Translations under genes and position numbers: made by a program
In this document: in pieces, positions 18,045 to 27,600 of the stretch
Position numbering within the stretch: the stretch's first letter is position 1
Layout of the letters: each line of letters begins with the position of its first letter
Assembly (NCBI GenBank): GCA_023664445.1
Contig: JAMPFN010000010.1
Coordinates: 1 to 62,165 of the forward strand
DNA: 62,165 nt
Reading direction: 5' to 3'
Source of the DNA: Clostridium sp.
Lineage (GTDB): Bacteria; Bacillota; Clostridia; Oscillospirales; Ruminococcaceae
Notes under the pieces: generated by a model
Database searches by the model: none
The model's input: only the letters and a program-made list of their open reading frames with translations
What the model was told of the DNA's origin: nothing

Positions 18045-18653
18045 TTATACCTCCTGCTTAGCTGTAAACGGCGCAAGCGCAAGACGTATAAAATATCCCT
18101 GCGGATGGCTGCATACGGGGCACGATTTCGGGGCTTCCGAGCTTTTGTAGACAAATCCGCAGTTGAGGCACATCCATTCCTCTTCAACATCGGAAACGAA
18201 AAGCTTTTCCTGTTCGAGCAGATCGGCAAGCCTGCCGAAGCGTTCTCCGTGGATCTTTTCTATTTTTGAGATCTCGTTGAATTTAACGCTTACCTGTTTG
18301 AATTCTTCCTGTGCCGCTATTTTGGCAAAATCGGGATAAACGGGATCGGATTCTTCAAATTCATTATGCTGCGCGGCGCGGAGAAGCTCTAATGTTGTGC
18401 CGTAGATATCAACGGGATAACTGCCGTCTATAGTGATGTTTTTGCCTGTCATATCTTTCAAAAGTTCGTAAAAGACTTTAGCATGCTCTCTTTCCTGTGC
18501 GGCGGTGAATTTAAAAACCATTTCTATCATCGGAAGTTTTTCGGTTTTTGCCTGTTCTGCCGCGAATGTATAGCGATTACGCGCCTGACTTTCACCTGCA
18601 AAAGCCCTCATGAGGTTTGTCATTGTTTTGCTTTGCGAAAAATTACTGTTCAT
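18045..18653 (-). CDS. Rubrerythrin
   Basis: A 202-residue peroxide-reducing protein that protects anaerobes against hydrogen peroxide. The N-terminal ferritin-like domain carries the di-iron ligands (AGESQARNRY, AAQEREHAKVFYELL, AAQEEFKQ); the C-terminal rubredoxin-like domain has CLNCGF and CPVCSHPQGYF for the iron centre. The start at 18653 was chosen because GGAGG lies before it; a further upstream in-frame ATG overlaps that ribosome site. It precedes enolase in the same transcript. Confidence 0.93.
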   Translation of the reverse strand: MNSNFSQSKTMTNLMRAFAGESQARNRYTFAAEQAKTEKLPMIEMVFKFTAAQEREHAKVFYELLKDMTGKNITIDGSYPVDIYGTTLELLRAAQHNEFEESDPVYPDFAKIAAQEEFKQVSVKFNEISKIEKIHGERFGRLADLLEQEKLFVSDVEEEWMCLNCGFVYKSSEAPKSCPVCSHPQGYFIRLALAPFTAKQEV

Positions 18654-18755
18654 TTTTTCCTCCATTATTTTAAATTACCAATCAGAGCATACGGATTCCC
18701 GACCTGATTTTGGCAATAATATTATTTTCCGTTTGAGGGATTTTTATGCATAAAA

Positions 18756-18782
18756 AACGGACACCGAAATCGGTATCCGTTA
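18756..18782 (-). terminator. Terminator after the aminotransferase
   Basis: Minus strand: AACGGATACCGA, loop, TCGGTGTCCGTT, followed by a T-run. It separates the aminotransferase from rubrerythrin. Confidence 0.75.
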
Positions 18783-18872
18783 TAGAGTGTATAAAATCTA
18801 TGATTTTTGATAAAATTGTCCGATTGCAGGGAGCAAATCTTTGATTTGCGAATCTGCAAGGACTTTGATAAA

Positions 18873-18904
18873 TGATAAAATAAGCGTTTACGCTTATTTT
18901 ATCA
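18873..18904. repeat. Palindrome covering the aminotransferase stop codon
   Basis: TGATAAAATAAGCG, loop TTTA, CGCTTATTTTATCA: a perfect 14-bp inverted repeat that contains the final codons and the TAA stop of the gene. A related palindrome AATAAACG-TTTA-CGTTTATT lies on the other side of the gene at 20281-20300. Confidence 0.7.
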
Positions 18905-20168
18905 TAAGCTCGACAGAAGCTATCTTAACGCTTAAACAGAATATTTCCATTGCCTTTGTCAGATCGTCGACAGAAGGATATGTAGGAGCTATCCTGATGT
19001 TTTTGTCCTCTGGATCTTTGCCGTACGGGAATGCGGCTCCTGCGGCGGTAAGCGTAACGCCTGCTTCCTTGCAAAGGCTGACTATTCTTTTGGCACAGCC
19101 GGGAAGAGAGTCAAACGAAACAAAATAACCGCCCTGCGGTTTTGTCCAGCTGCCGATCCCAAGAGGTTCTATCTCCTTTTCAAGCATACTTACGACCGCT
19201 TCAAATTTAGGAGCGATGATATTCTTGTGCTTTTTCATATGCTCGACAAGTCCGTCGTAGTCCTTGAAATAAAGCGCGTGCCTTAACTGATTTGTCTTAT
19301 CGTATCCGATAGTTCTTATGCTGATATTTTTCCTTATATATGAAAGATTTTCGCTGCCCGAAGCGATCACGGCGATTCCCGCGCCGGAAAATGTCACTTT
19401 AGAAGTTGAACCGAAAATATAAACCATATTTTCTTTGCCGTTCTTTTTACACTCGTCCATGATATTGAGAAGCGGTTTCGGATCGTCGACAAGGTGGTGT
19501 ATGCAGTAAGCGTTATCCCAGAAAATCCTGAAATCATCCGCTTTTGGAGAAAGCGACGCAAAACGCTTTACAACGTCGTCGCTGTAAACATGCCCTGTCG
19601 GATTGGAATACTGCGGAACACACCAGATACCCTTTATGGAATCGTCTTCGGACACAAGCTTTTCAATGGCGTCCATATCCGGACCGTTTTCGTCCATGCT
19701 TATATTTATCATTTCGATGCCGAACTTTTCACAAATAGCGAAATGTCTGTCATAGCCCGGAACAGGACAAAGGAACTTCACTTTATCAAGCTTGCACCAC
19801 GGCTTTGATCCGTTTACGCCGAACGAATAGGAATCCGCTATCAGATCGTACATAAGATTAAGACTTGCGTTTCCCGCAATGATGACCTCGCCGTCCGAAA
19901 CGCCGAGCATCTTGGAAAAAATGGCTTTTGCTTCGGGGATACCGTCAAGAATACCATAGTTGCGGTAGTCGTCTCCGTTTTCACCGCTTAGAACACTGTT
20001 TTTGTTGAAAACGTCAAACATATCCATGCTGATATCAAGCTGTTCGGGAGAAGGCTTTCCTCTTGCCATATTAAGCTCGAGCTTTAAAGCCTTATGCTTT
20101 TCATACTCTTCATCCCACTGCTTTTTAAGAGCAAGGATATCGTCTTTGTTCATATCGGTCAGTTTCAT
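18894..20168 (-). CDS. PLP-dependent aminotransferase (Asp-aminotransferase-like, PF12897 type)
   Basis: A 424-residue fold-type I aminotransferase. Near the N terminus it has MARGKPSPEQLD, typical of the family also called Aminotran_MocR. Later come GNASLNLMYD, VPQYSNPTGHVYSDD, DNAYCIHHL and the PLP lysine in FGSTSKVTFSGAGIA. It is probably an aspartate or alanine-type transaminase; the substrate is not defined by sequence. The ATG at 20168 follows AAGGAG; a longer in-frame start at 20210 overlaps the promoter -10 box and is unlikely. Confidence 0.88.
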   Translation of the reverse strand: MKLTDMNKDDILALKKQWDEEYEKHKALKLELNMARGKPSPEQLDISMDMFDVFNKNSVLSGENGDDYRNYGILDGIPEAKAIFSKMLGVSDGEVIIAGNASLNLMYDLIADSYSFGVNGSKPWCKLDKVKFLCPVPGYDRHFAICEKFGIEMINISMDENGPDMDAIEKLVSEDDSIKGIWCVPQYSNPTGHVYSDDVVKRFASLSPKADDFRIFWDNAYCIHHLVDDPKPLLNIMDECKKNGKENMVYIFGSTSKVTFSGAGIAVIASGSENLSYIRKNISIRTIGYDKTNQLRHALYFKDYDGLVEHMKKHKNIIAPKFEAVVSMLEKEIEPLGIGSWTKPQGGYFVSFDSLPGCAKRIVSLCKEAGVTLTAAGAAFPYGKDPEDKNIRIAPTYPSVDDLTKAMEIFCLSVKIASVELMIK

Positions 20169-20208
20169 TGTTAAGCACTCCTTAATAGCTTTATTTGGGT
20201 TATATCCC

Positions 20209-20237
20209 ATTATATTGCTATAAAATTTAAAATGACA
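20209..20237 (-). promoter_or_regulatory. Promoter of the aminotransferase gene (weak -35)
   Basis: Minus strand: TGTCAT, 17 bases, TATAAT. Overlapping and upstream of the -35 box (20238-20262) is a dyad TGCACATAC-N6-GTATATGCA that could be a repressor or activator site. Confidence 0.5.
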
Positions 20238-20280
20238 TGCACATACTGTGTGCGTATATGCAAGGATTTTTGGATTAAGT

Positions 20281-20300
20281 AATAAACGTTTACGTTTATT
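20281..20300. repeat. AATAAACG-TTTA-CGTTTATT palindrome
   Basis: Eight-bp arms around TTTA, upstream of the aminotransferase gene; the same core occurs at its far end (18873-18904). Confidence 0.5.
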
Positions 20301-20344
20301 ATATCACAATTAGTTTTTTTTTGCAAGTATTTGGAGTAACTATT

Positions 20345-20809
20345 CACGCAATCCAATTTTATAAAGTGAAATTTCTTACCTTGAAATGCATTTCAAAAAG
20401 GGGACGCTTGGCAAGTGAAAGCGTCCCCTTAAAATACTTATATGTTCATTTCTTGCCTTGATGCAAGAAACGAACCAAAGAAAATCAAGCTTCCGCTCCG
20501 GCACAGCTTGCGCCGTGAGTCGCGTAAGCGAACATATTAACTGCTTTTATAGTCGGGGACTGTAAATGATAGTATTTGCCATTCAGCAGTTGTGATTTGC
20601 AATGAAATCACTTTTTGGGATTTTGAGGTGCTTTTTCTCCCAACCTTTGCTTAAAGTGCAAGTTTTTTAGTTTCTCTTCAATTTTCTGTCTGTCCCTTGT
20701 GGGACAGACAGAAAATTAAATCGGGATTCTTAAGGGAACTTGTTCCCTTAAGCAGAGGGTTTGGGGGACAGAGTCCCCCATAAGTTTCTTGAAGATCAAA
20801 TTGTGTGTA
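20345..20809 (-). repeat. Type 1 modular hairpin repeat, copy D (longest)
   Basis: In reverse orientation: CACGCAATCCAATTTT; GGGGACGCTT / AAGCGTCCCC type hairpin; TAAAATACTTA; GTTCATTTCTTGC / GCAAGAAACGAAC; GGCACAGCTTGC..GTGAGTCGC; TATAGTCGGGGACTGTAAAT; CATTCAGCAGTTGTGATTTG; long stem AATTTTCTGTCTGTCCC / GGGACAGACAGAAAATT; CTTAAGGGAAC / GTTCCCTTAAG; GGGGGACAGAGTCCCCC; tail CAAATTGTGTG. It lies 16 bases before the dapF promoter. Confidence 0.85.
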
Positions 20810-20825
20810 CATGTATTGCTATATG

Positions 20826-20854
20826 TTGACATATATTTTTTTGTGTGGTATAAT
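20826..20854 (+). promoter_or_regulatory. Consensus sigma-A promoter for dapF
   Basis: TTGACA, 17 bases, TATAAT; both boxes match consensus. Confidence 0.85.
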
Positions 20855-20892
20855 TTATAGCAAGAAATAGTATTTGAAAAGGAGCGGTTCAT

Positions 20893-21738
20893 TTGAGATT
20901 TACTAAAATGCACGGCATAGGAAACGATTACATATATGTCAACTGCTTTGAAGAAACGGTAAACGATCCCGAAAAAGTATCGGTTTATGTGAGCGACCGC
21001 CGAAAGGGCATAGGCTCTGACGGACTGGTGCTGATAATGCCGTCCGACAAGGCTGATTTTAAAATGAGAATATTCAATGCCGACGGTTCAGAGGCTATGA
21101 TGTGCGGAAACGCGACAAGGTGCATAGGCAAGTATGTTTATGACAAGGGCATGACGGAAAAAACAGAAATAACTCTCGAAACAAATTCAGGCATCAAATA
21201 TCTGAAATTGTTTCCCGAAAACGGCAGGGTGGAGCATGTCGAGGTCGATATGGGAGAGACTGTGCTTGTGCCGAGAGATATTCCCGTAAATTCCGATAAG
21301 GAAAGATTTATTTCCGAACCTGTCGAGGTCGGCGGAAAAGAATACAGTATAACCTGTGTGTCAATGGGCAACCCTCACGCCGTTGTTTTCCTTGACGGCA
21401 TAAACGCTCTCGATCTTGAAAAAATCGGTCCGGAATTTGAAAATCATAGTCTTTTCCCCGACAGGATAAATACTGAATTTATCGAACCTGTCGATGAAAA
21501 TACTCTTAATATGAGAGTTTGGGAGCGCGGAAGCGGCGAAACCTTCGCTTGCGGAACAGGCGCGTGCGCGTCGGTAGTGGCGGCTGTTCTGAACGGCTTG
21601 TGCAAACGGGACAGCGAAGTCACCGTTCATCTCAGAGGCGGCGACCTGAAGATAACGTATTGCAGCGACGGAAAAGTCATTATGAAAGGTCCTGCCGCTT
21701 TGATATGCGACGGAGATGTTGATATTTCTCACTTATAA
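20893..21738 (+). CDS. dapF: Diaminopimelate epimerase
   Basis: Converts LL-diaminopimelate to the meso form used for lysine and cell-wall peptide. 281 residues, with the two catalytic cysteines in MCGNATRC and ACGTGACAS, plus KMHGIGNDYIYVN at the start. The start codon is TTG at 20893, preceded by AAAGGAG; the next ATG (20908) would remove conserved residues before HGIGND. It lies 290 bases before dapL, which makes its substrate. Confidence 0.96.
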   Translation: MRFTKMHGIGNDYIYVNCFEETVNDPEKVSVYVSDRRKGIGSDGLVLIMPSDKADFKMRIFNADGSEAMMCGNATRCIGKYVYDKGMTEKTEITLETNSGIKYLKLFPENGRVEHVEVDMGETVLVPRDIPVNSDKERFISEPVEVGGKEYSITCVSMGNPHAVVFLDGINALDLEKIGPEFENHSLFPDRINTEFIEPVDENTLNMRVWERGSGETFACGTGACASVVAAVLNGLCKRDSEVTVHLRGGDLKITYCSDGKVIMKGPAALICDGDVDISHL

Positions 21739-21784
21739 GATATTATAGAGTGTCGAAAAAGTCTTTTTAAAATATCAGATCAAA

Positions 21785-21966
21785 ATTTAAAAGTTTAGGT
21801 CAAGCCTTTTCAAAGGCTTGCGGATTCCAAAGGCAGAGCCTTTGGTCGCTCTCCGCAGAGAGCGAAATTCCTTGCCGTAGGGCGCTCCGCAAGAGAGGGC
21901 GTCCCCTAAAATTTATAGTAAATGTCAAAAATAATTTGCCGTTTACTATAAAATCAGGTTTTCTAC
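21785..21966 (+). repeat. Type 2 modular repeat, copy K, with nested insertion
   Basis: Same modules as copy J (15541): AAAAGTTTAGGTCAAGCC, CCAAAGGCAGAGCCTTTGG, GCTCTCCGCAGAGAGC, GGGCGTCCCC. Between CCCCTAAAAT and AAATCAGGTTTTC it carries about 35-40 extra bases (21911-21953) that form a hairpin absent from copy J. Confidence 0.8.
21912..21953. mobile_element. About 40-bp inverted-repeat insertion in type 2 copy K
   Basis: TTTATAGTAAA at the left and TTTACTATAAA at the right, 42 bases in all. Comparison with copy J shows it as a clean extra block. Single arms with the same motif occur at 21989-21999 (ACGTTTACTAT) and 23794-23806 (TTTATAGTAAACG), either side of dapL and its neighbour. Confidence 0.55.
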
Positions 21967-22028
21967 AGGTTGAAATCTCAAAAAATTAACGTTTACTATG
22001 ATAATTTGTTCAAAAAAGGAGTATTGAA

Positions 22029-23216
22029 ATGGTTAAGGTAAATAAAAATTTTGACGATCTCGTTCCGAATTATCTCTTTGCAGACATTTCAAAGAGAGTG
22101 AACGACTTTGTAAGCGCAAATCCCGATAAAAAAGTTATAAGACTCGGTATCGGAGATGTAACGCTTCCGCTTGCCCCCATTGTTGTTGAAGCTATGAAAA
22201 AAGGCTGCGACGAGCTTGGCGTAAAGGAAAGCTTCAAGGGATATCCCGATTATGAGGGATACGGCTTTTTGAGAGATGCGATATCCGGATATTATAAGAG
22301 TTTCGGAGCTGAAATATCCGCAGACGAGATACTTGTAAACGACGGAGCTAAATCTGACGCCGGTAATATCGGGGATATATTCTCAAGCGATAATACCATA
22401 CTTGTTACCGACCCTGTTTATCCCGTATATGTCGACTCGAATATCATGGCGGGAAGAAAAATACTTTATGCCGACGCGACCGAGGAAAACGGCTTCTGCG
22501 CGCTTCCCGACCCGAATGTCAAGGCGGATATCATATACCTCTGTTCGCCGAATAATCCGACAGGCTCGTGCTATACGAAGGAACAGCTTAAGGCATGGGT
22601 CGGCTATGCAAATGAAAATAATTCGCTTATCATTTATGACGCGGCGTATGAGGCGTTCATAACTCAGGACGATATTCCAAGAAGCATTATGCAGATAGAC
22701 GGAGCAAGAACCTGCGCTATAGAGATGTGTTCTCTTTCAAAGACTGCCGGATTTACAGGTACAAGATGCGGATATACGGTCATTCCGAAGGAGCTTGAAC
22801 TTGACGGTAAAAATATTTACAAGCTTTGGTACAGAAGGCTTTCCACGAAGTTCAACGGCGTGTCATATCCCGTGCAGTGCGCGGCGGCGGCGGTTTTTAC
22901 AGAGGAAGGTCAGAAGCAGATAAAGGAAAATATTGCCTACTATCAGGAAAACGCAAAGATCATTGCGGATACAATGGAAGAGCTTGGCGTCAAGTATACC
23001 GGCGGCGTAAATTCTCCTTATATTTGGCTGAAGTGTCCGAACGATATGGGCAGCTGGGAATTTTTCGATTACCTTCTCAATAATATTTACGTTGTCGGAA
23101 CTCCCGGCGAGGGCTTCGGTAAAAACGGCGCCGGCTGGTTTAGGCTCACATCGTTCGGAGATAGGGAAAATACCGTCGAGGCTATGAAGAGATTCAAGGA
23201 TCTTATGAAAAAATAA
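22029..23216 (+). CDS. dapL: LL-diaminopimelate aminotransferase
   Basis: Makes LL-diaminopimelate directly from tetrahydrodipicolinate with glutamate, replacing the succinylase and acetylase branches of lysine synthesis. 395 residues with VKVNKNFDDLVPNYLFADI, RLGIGDVTLPL, KGYPDYEGYGFLRDAI, CSPNNPTGSCYTKEQL, YDAAYEAFI and the PLP lysine in CSLSKTAGFTGTRCGY. The start has AAAAAAGGAG upstream. Together with dapF it shows that the organism uses the DapL route. The membrane protein gene follows after two bases. Confidence 0.96.
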   Translation: MVKVNKNFDDLVPNYLFADISKRVNDFVSANPDKKVIRLGIGDVTLPLAPIVVEAMKKGCDELGVKESFKGYPDYEGYGFLRDAISGYYKSFGAEISADEILVNDGAKSDAGNIGDIFSSDNTILVTDPVYPVYVDSNIMAGRKILYADATEENGFCALPDPNVKADIIYLCSPNNPTGSCYTKEQLKAWVGYANENNSLIIYDAAYEAFITQDDIPRSIMQIDGARTCAIEMCSLSKTAGFTGTRCGYTVIPKELELDGKNIYKLWYRRLSTKFNGVSYPVQCAAAAVFTEEGQKQIKENIAYYQENAKIIADTMEELGVKYTGGVNSPYIWLKCPNDMGSWEFFDYLLNNIYVVGTPGEGFGKNGAGWFRLTSFGDRENTVEAMKRFKDLMKK

Positions 23217-23218
23217 CC

Positions 23219-23752
23219 ATGAAAAAGAACGGAATAACGGCAGCGGAGTTATACAGAAAATACTGTGCCGCCGCAGTTTTATTCACAGTCTGCGGAATGT
23301 GCGGCTGGATATATGAAACCGCGCTTACTTCTTACATATGGGGAAGATTTGCCGACAGGGGCTTTCTTCATGTCCCTGTTTTGCCGATATACGGCGTATT
23401 CGCGTTTTTGATACTTCCGCTGTTCAGAAAGCATAACGGCTGGATTACGGTCTTTTTGGGCGGAACTGTAATTACTACTGTTTTGGAGCTTGTATTTTCC
23501 TATGTTATCGAGTGGACGATAGGTGAAAGGCTATGGAGCTATAACAGTTGGGACTTTAATTTTCAAGGGAGAATTTCCCTTTACAGCAGTCTGATATTCG
23601 GGGCTATGAGTATCGTGCTGATAAAGATCGCGTATCCGCTTGTGAAAAAACTGAACGAAAAAGCTTCCGATACTTTTATGTATTTTCTCGGAACGTCAGT
23701 AACGGTTATTATAGCCGCAGATTTTATTTTTTCATTTTTTTCAAGCAAATAA
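23219..23752 (+). CDS. Putative ABC-transporter permease-like membrane protein (PF06541)
   Basis: A 177-residue membrane protein with about five hydrophobic segments and the family signature CGMCGWIYETA near residue 25, FADRGFLHVPVLPIYG, and LELVFSYVIEWTIGERLWSYN. The family is labelled a type IV ABC permease but its function has not been shown. The ATG is two bases after the dapL stop, so translation is coupled. Whether it has anything to do with lysine synthesis is unknown. Confidence 0.8.
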   Translation: MKKNGITAAELYRKYCAAAVLFTVCGMCGWIYETALTSYIWGRFADRGFLHVPVLPIYGVFAFLILPLFRKHNGWITVFLGGTVITTVLELVFSYVIEWTIGERLWSYNSWDFNFQGRISLYSSLIFGAMSIVLIKIAYPLVKKLNEKASDTFMYFLGTSVTVIIAADFIFSFFSSK

Positions 23753-23813
23753 AATGAATATTATGCTTTATTCAACCAAAAATAATAAAAACATTTATAG
23801 TAAACGCCTGTTA

Positions 23814-23843
23814 CGGCAATACCGCATGATTATGCGGCGCTGA
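23814..23843. repeat. Minimal GGCAATACCGCAT palindrome
   Basis: GGCAATACCGCAT-GATT-ATGCGGCGCTG: the two ends of the element at 50289-50390 brought together, with the middle missing. It lies upstream of the 62-aa gene. Confidence 0.6.
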
Positions 23844-23881
23844 CATAAAAGTAACAGACCGGTATCTAAGGAGAATGAAGC

Positions 23882-24070
23882 ATGAAAAGAAAAAAATCAA
23901 ATCGTCCGATAGAGGCTTATGATGATATTATGTTCAACGAGGCGGGAAGCGCCACAGACTGTACGGGACTTATTCCATCGGCAGTTTTGAATCAAGGCGA
24001 ATACGAATCCTATGAAGATCTTATGGATTTTAATATTCCGAAGCTTTATATCGATAGCGAAGAAGAATAG
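23882..24070 (+). CDS. Small acidic protein of unknown function
   Basis: A 62-residue protein with a basic start (MKRKKSNR) and an acidic end (YIDSEEE), and the central segment DCTGLIPSAVLNQGEYESYEDL. I associate small proteins with a TGLIP..ESY.DL pattern with Clostridia, but know no function. It is probably real: AAGGAG lies before the ATG and a strong terminator follows six bases after the stop. No signal peptide or membrane segment. Confidence 0.65.
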   Translation: MKRKKSNRPIEAYDDIMFNEAGSATDCTGLIPSAVLNQGEYESYEDLMDFNIPKLYIDSEEE

Positions 24071-24075
24071 TTTAA

Positions 24076-24105
24076 ACGTGCCTGTTTTATGCAGGCACGT
24101 TTTAG
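24076..24105 (+). terminator. Terminator after the small acidic protein
   Basis: ACGTGCCTG, loop TTTTATG, CAGGCACGT, then TTTTAGTTTG. Confidence 0.8.
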
Positions 24106-24135
24106 TTTGTTTATAAGTAGGGGCAAGAGTTCCCT

Positions 24136-24513
24136 ACAAGTTTCTCAAAAATTGAATTGCGTATTATGTTCGTTTCTTGCCTTGATGCAAGAAACGAACC
24201 AAAGAAAATCAAGCTTCCGCTCCGGCACAGCTTGCGCTGTGAGTCGCAGAAGCGAAAAATAGTGACTGTATTTATAGTCGGGGACTGTAAATGGCACTTT
24301 TCATCATTCAGCAATTGTGATTTGCAATTTTGAGGGCTTTATCTCCCGACCTTTGCCAAGAATGTTCTGTATGGTTACCCACATTTTTTATAATACTACC
24401 TTTGGTAGTATTATAAAAAATCACGAGGTTTCCAAAGGGTAACTCCCCACGGGGTGGGGAGATGTCCCGAATGGACAGAGTCCCCATAAGCTTCTCAAAA
24501 ACTGATTTTGGCG
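24136..24513 (-). repeat. Type 1 modular hairpin repeat, copy E
   Basis: CTCAAAAATTGAATTGCGTA at one end and CTCAAAAACTGATTTTGGCG at the other form a direct terminal repeat. Between them: GTTCGTTTCTTGC / GCAAGAAACGAAC, CACAGCTTGCGCTGTG, TATAGTCGGGGACTGTAAAT, GACCTTTGCCAAGAATGTTC, variable stem ATAATACTACC / GGTAGTATTAT, CCCCAC / GTGGGG and GACAGAGTCCCC. It fills most of the gap before the subtilase gene and ends 17 bases before its -35 box. Confidence 0.85.
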
Positions 24514-24530
24514 ACACAGGCATGTTTTTC

Positions 24531-24559
24531 TTGACAATTGTCAGCGGACGAGATATAAT
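24531..24559 (+). promoter_or_regulatory. Consensus sigma-A promoter for the subtilase
   Basis: TTGACA, 17 bases, TATAAT. The leader also contains AGAACCTATGTTGAGAG (24572-24588), resembling the region at 11250. Confidence 0.85.
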
Positions 24560-24617
24560 TATAGTAATAATTTTAGAACCTATGTTGAGAGATTTTTAAA
24601 AAATACAGGAGGAAAAA

Positions 24618-27600
24618 ATGAAAAAAATTTTATCTGCAATTTCTGCCGCGGTTTTTGCTGCGGCTCTGATAATGCCGGGCGCTGCCGAGGCGTCCGCTTC
24701 TTATGTATATAATGACGAAGCTTTTGTAGACGCGAGCCATTACTGCATTATAAAGCTTTCTGACGATCCGCTTGCAAAATATGATTATGCCGTACAAAAC
24801 GGAGTTGACGACTTTATTTTTACAGATGAAGGAAAAGCGGCGTATGAAGATCTTATCGAAGATCACAGGCAGTCGCAGCAGATCATAAGCATGTATCTTG
24901 GCAGAAACGTGGAAAAAATATATGACTATACCGCTGTGTACAATGGATTTTCCGTATTGATGAGCGATTCTGAATATGAAAAGATCGCTTTGAATAAGGA
25001 TTCTTTCGGCATAGAGAATATCTATCAGTCGGATTATTACGGAAGGGAAATAATCGATCCTTATCTTCCCGGCAAAAAGGCAGAGGAAAGCTACAGCGAC
25101 CTGACAAATGAAATACTGTCGCAGTCGGGTATAAGCAGCGTGGGGTATAAAGGGGATTCGACTGTTATCGCGGTTATAGATAATGAATTTGATGCCGAAC
25201 ACGAATTTCTTAGTACTATGCCCGAGGGCGTAAACGGACGTCTTGACAAGGAATTTATCGACAAAGTTTCGCCGTATTTGTCAGCGACAAGCGGAATGGG
25301 AAACGATTATTACCTGAATGAAAAAATACCTTACAGATTCAATTATCAGTTGAGGAATACCGATACGAGCGGCGATACGGGGTCTTTTCACGGAACTCAT
25401 GTTGCGGGTATAGCGGCCGGAAACGGAGACGCCGAAACAGATGAAAAATATGATGCAAAGGGAACTGCTCCGAATGCACAGCTTCTTCTGATGTCGAGCG
25501 ATCTTACATATTATTGTATTATGGCGGCTTATGACGACTGTGCATACCTTGGCGCGGATGCGGTAAATGCCAGCTATGGCGAGCCATATACTTCGGTGAG
25601 CAGCGCGCCGTATGAAGAGGAGGCTATATCGAATCTCTGTTTATCCGGAACAGTATTTTGCGCCGCGTCGGGAAATGCAGGCAAGATAGACTATATAGGA
25701 AAAGACTCGCTTAAAAATACAGATTACGCGACAGGCGGAACTCCCGAGGGAATATCGTCCGCTTTGAGCGTCGGGTCTGCGGCGAATATAGTTTTTGAGG
25801 CGAATATTATAACTGTCGGCGGTAAAAATTATAAGATAGATCCCGGCAGCAGCAGTATTATCGATGCGCTCGGAAACAGCGAACTTGAAATGGAATATAT
25901 TCCGAATATGGGAAATACCGAAGATTTTGAGGGGATCGATCTAAACGGAAAAATCGCTCTTATTGAACGCGGAGAAATAAGCTTTGACACTAAGGCGCAA
26001 AACGCAAAGGATAACGGCGCGGTAGGCGTTATATTTATAAATAATGTTTATGATGAAAACATAAATGTACAGTGCAGCGTGCTTCCGAACGGAATTATCG
26101 GCATTAACGACGGAAAAGATATAATTGCGTCAGGCGAAAAAAGCGTTACGATAAATTCAGGAAAGCGTTTCATTTCGTCAAATACAAATAAAATGAGCGG
26201 ATTTTCATCGTGGGGATACACCGAGGACTTGCTTTTAAAGCCTGATATTACAGCTTACGGCGGAAATATCGTGTCGTCATATCCGAATAATAAATACGGC
26301 TCTATGTCGGGGACGTCTATGGCAGCTCCGCAGATGACAGGTATGACCGCGCTTTTAAAAGAGCATTTGAAAAATAATAAGGAAAAGTATGGAATCGAAA
26401 AGGAATCGGATTATCCCGAAATGATCGCTAAGCTTTTAATGTCGACGGCATCGCCTGTATACAGCTCCGACGGTCTTGAGATCGCCTCGCCGAGAGTTCA
26501 GGGAAGCGGACTTGCAAATGTTGAATATGCGGTGAATACTCCTGCCTATCTTTACACAGACAGCGAAAAGGATAATTTCAGACCAAAGCTTTCGCTTGGC
26601 GATAACTTAGGCGCAAAAATAGGAACGCCCGAATTCAGTAACGACAGTTTTTGCTTTCATATAAAAAATATTTCAGATACGCCGCAGACTTATTCGCTTT
26701 CAGCCGATCTGTTCAGAGATGACATTTCAGAGGACGGTCTTTCATGGAATGTTTCAAGGCTTGATAAAAGCAAGGTGACGATAAAATCGCCGGGTAATGA
26801 AATAACTGTAAAGCCGGGTGAAGATGTCACCGTAAACCTCGATATCAGCATGGATAACGGCGATATAACTTTTATTAATGAAAATTTTGAAAACGGTACG
26901 TTCATTGACGGATATATTTATCTGAAAAATGATTCTGCTCCCGATCTTACGCTTCCGTTTACCGGATTCTACGGAGTGTGGAATGACGCCGATATTTTCG
27001 AGCCGTTTGTATACGATAAGGGAATGCAGGCTTCCATGTATCCGTCGCTTATGTGCGACAATAATCTGAATCCTGCCGGAGTAAGCGTTATTGCCGCGCA
27101 GGAAAACGAAATACATATAACAAGACCGTTTTATTCGCCGAACGGGGATAATATACTTGACAGTATATGCTTGCAGGCAGGCTTTAAAAGAAGATGCAAA
27201 AATGTAACGGCTGAAATATGGGACGATGAAATGATCGAACCTGTATACACAGAGAAATTTACTCTTGATGTCGGAAGCTGGTCGCTGGGCAATGATCAGG
27301 AACCGTTTACAACTATATATCCGATAGGCTGGGATTTCAGCGGAGCAACTGAAGGAAAAACATATCAGATAAAGCTTACCGCCGAAAAGCCGCTTGAAAA
27401 CGATAAAAAGAAGGAATCCATAATACAGGAATTTACTATAGATCTTACTGCGCCGACAATACAGGAATGTAAGAAGATAGTTATAAACGGTCAGGATTAT
27501 ATGTATATAAGATCCAGGGATAATTATGCTGTTCAGGGAGCGGTCATGATGTCGGGAGAAAATATATACGATATCGACCCTTACGTTAACAGCAGATATT

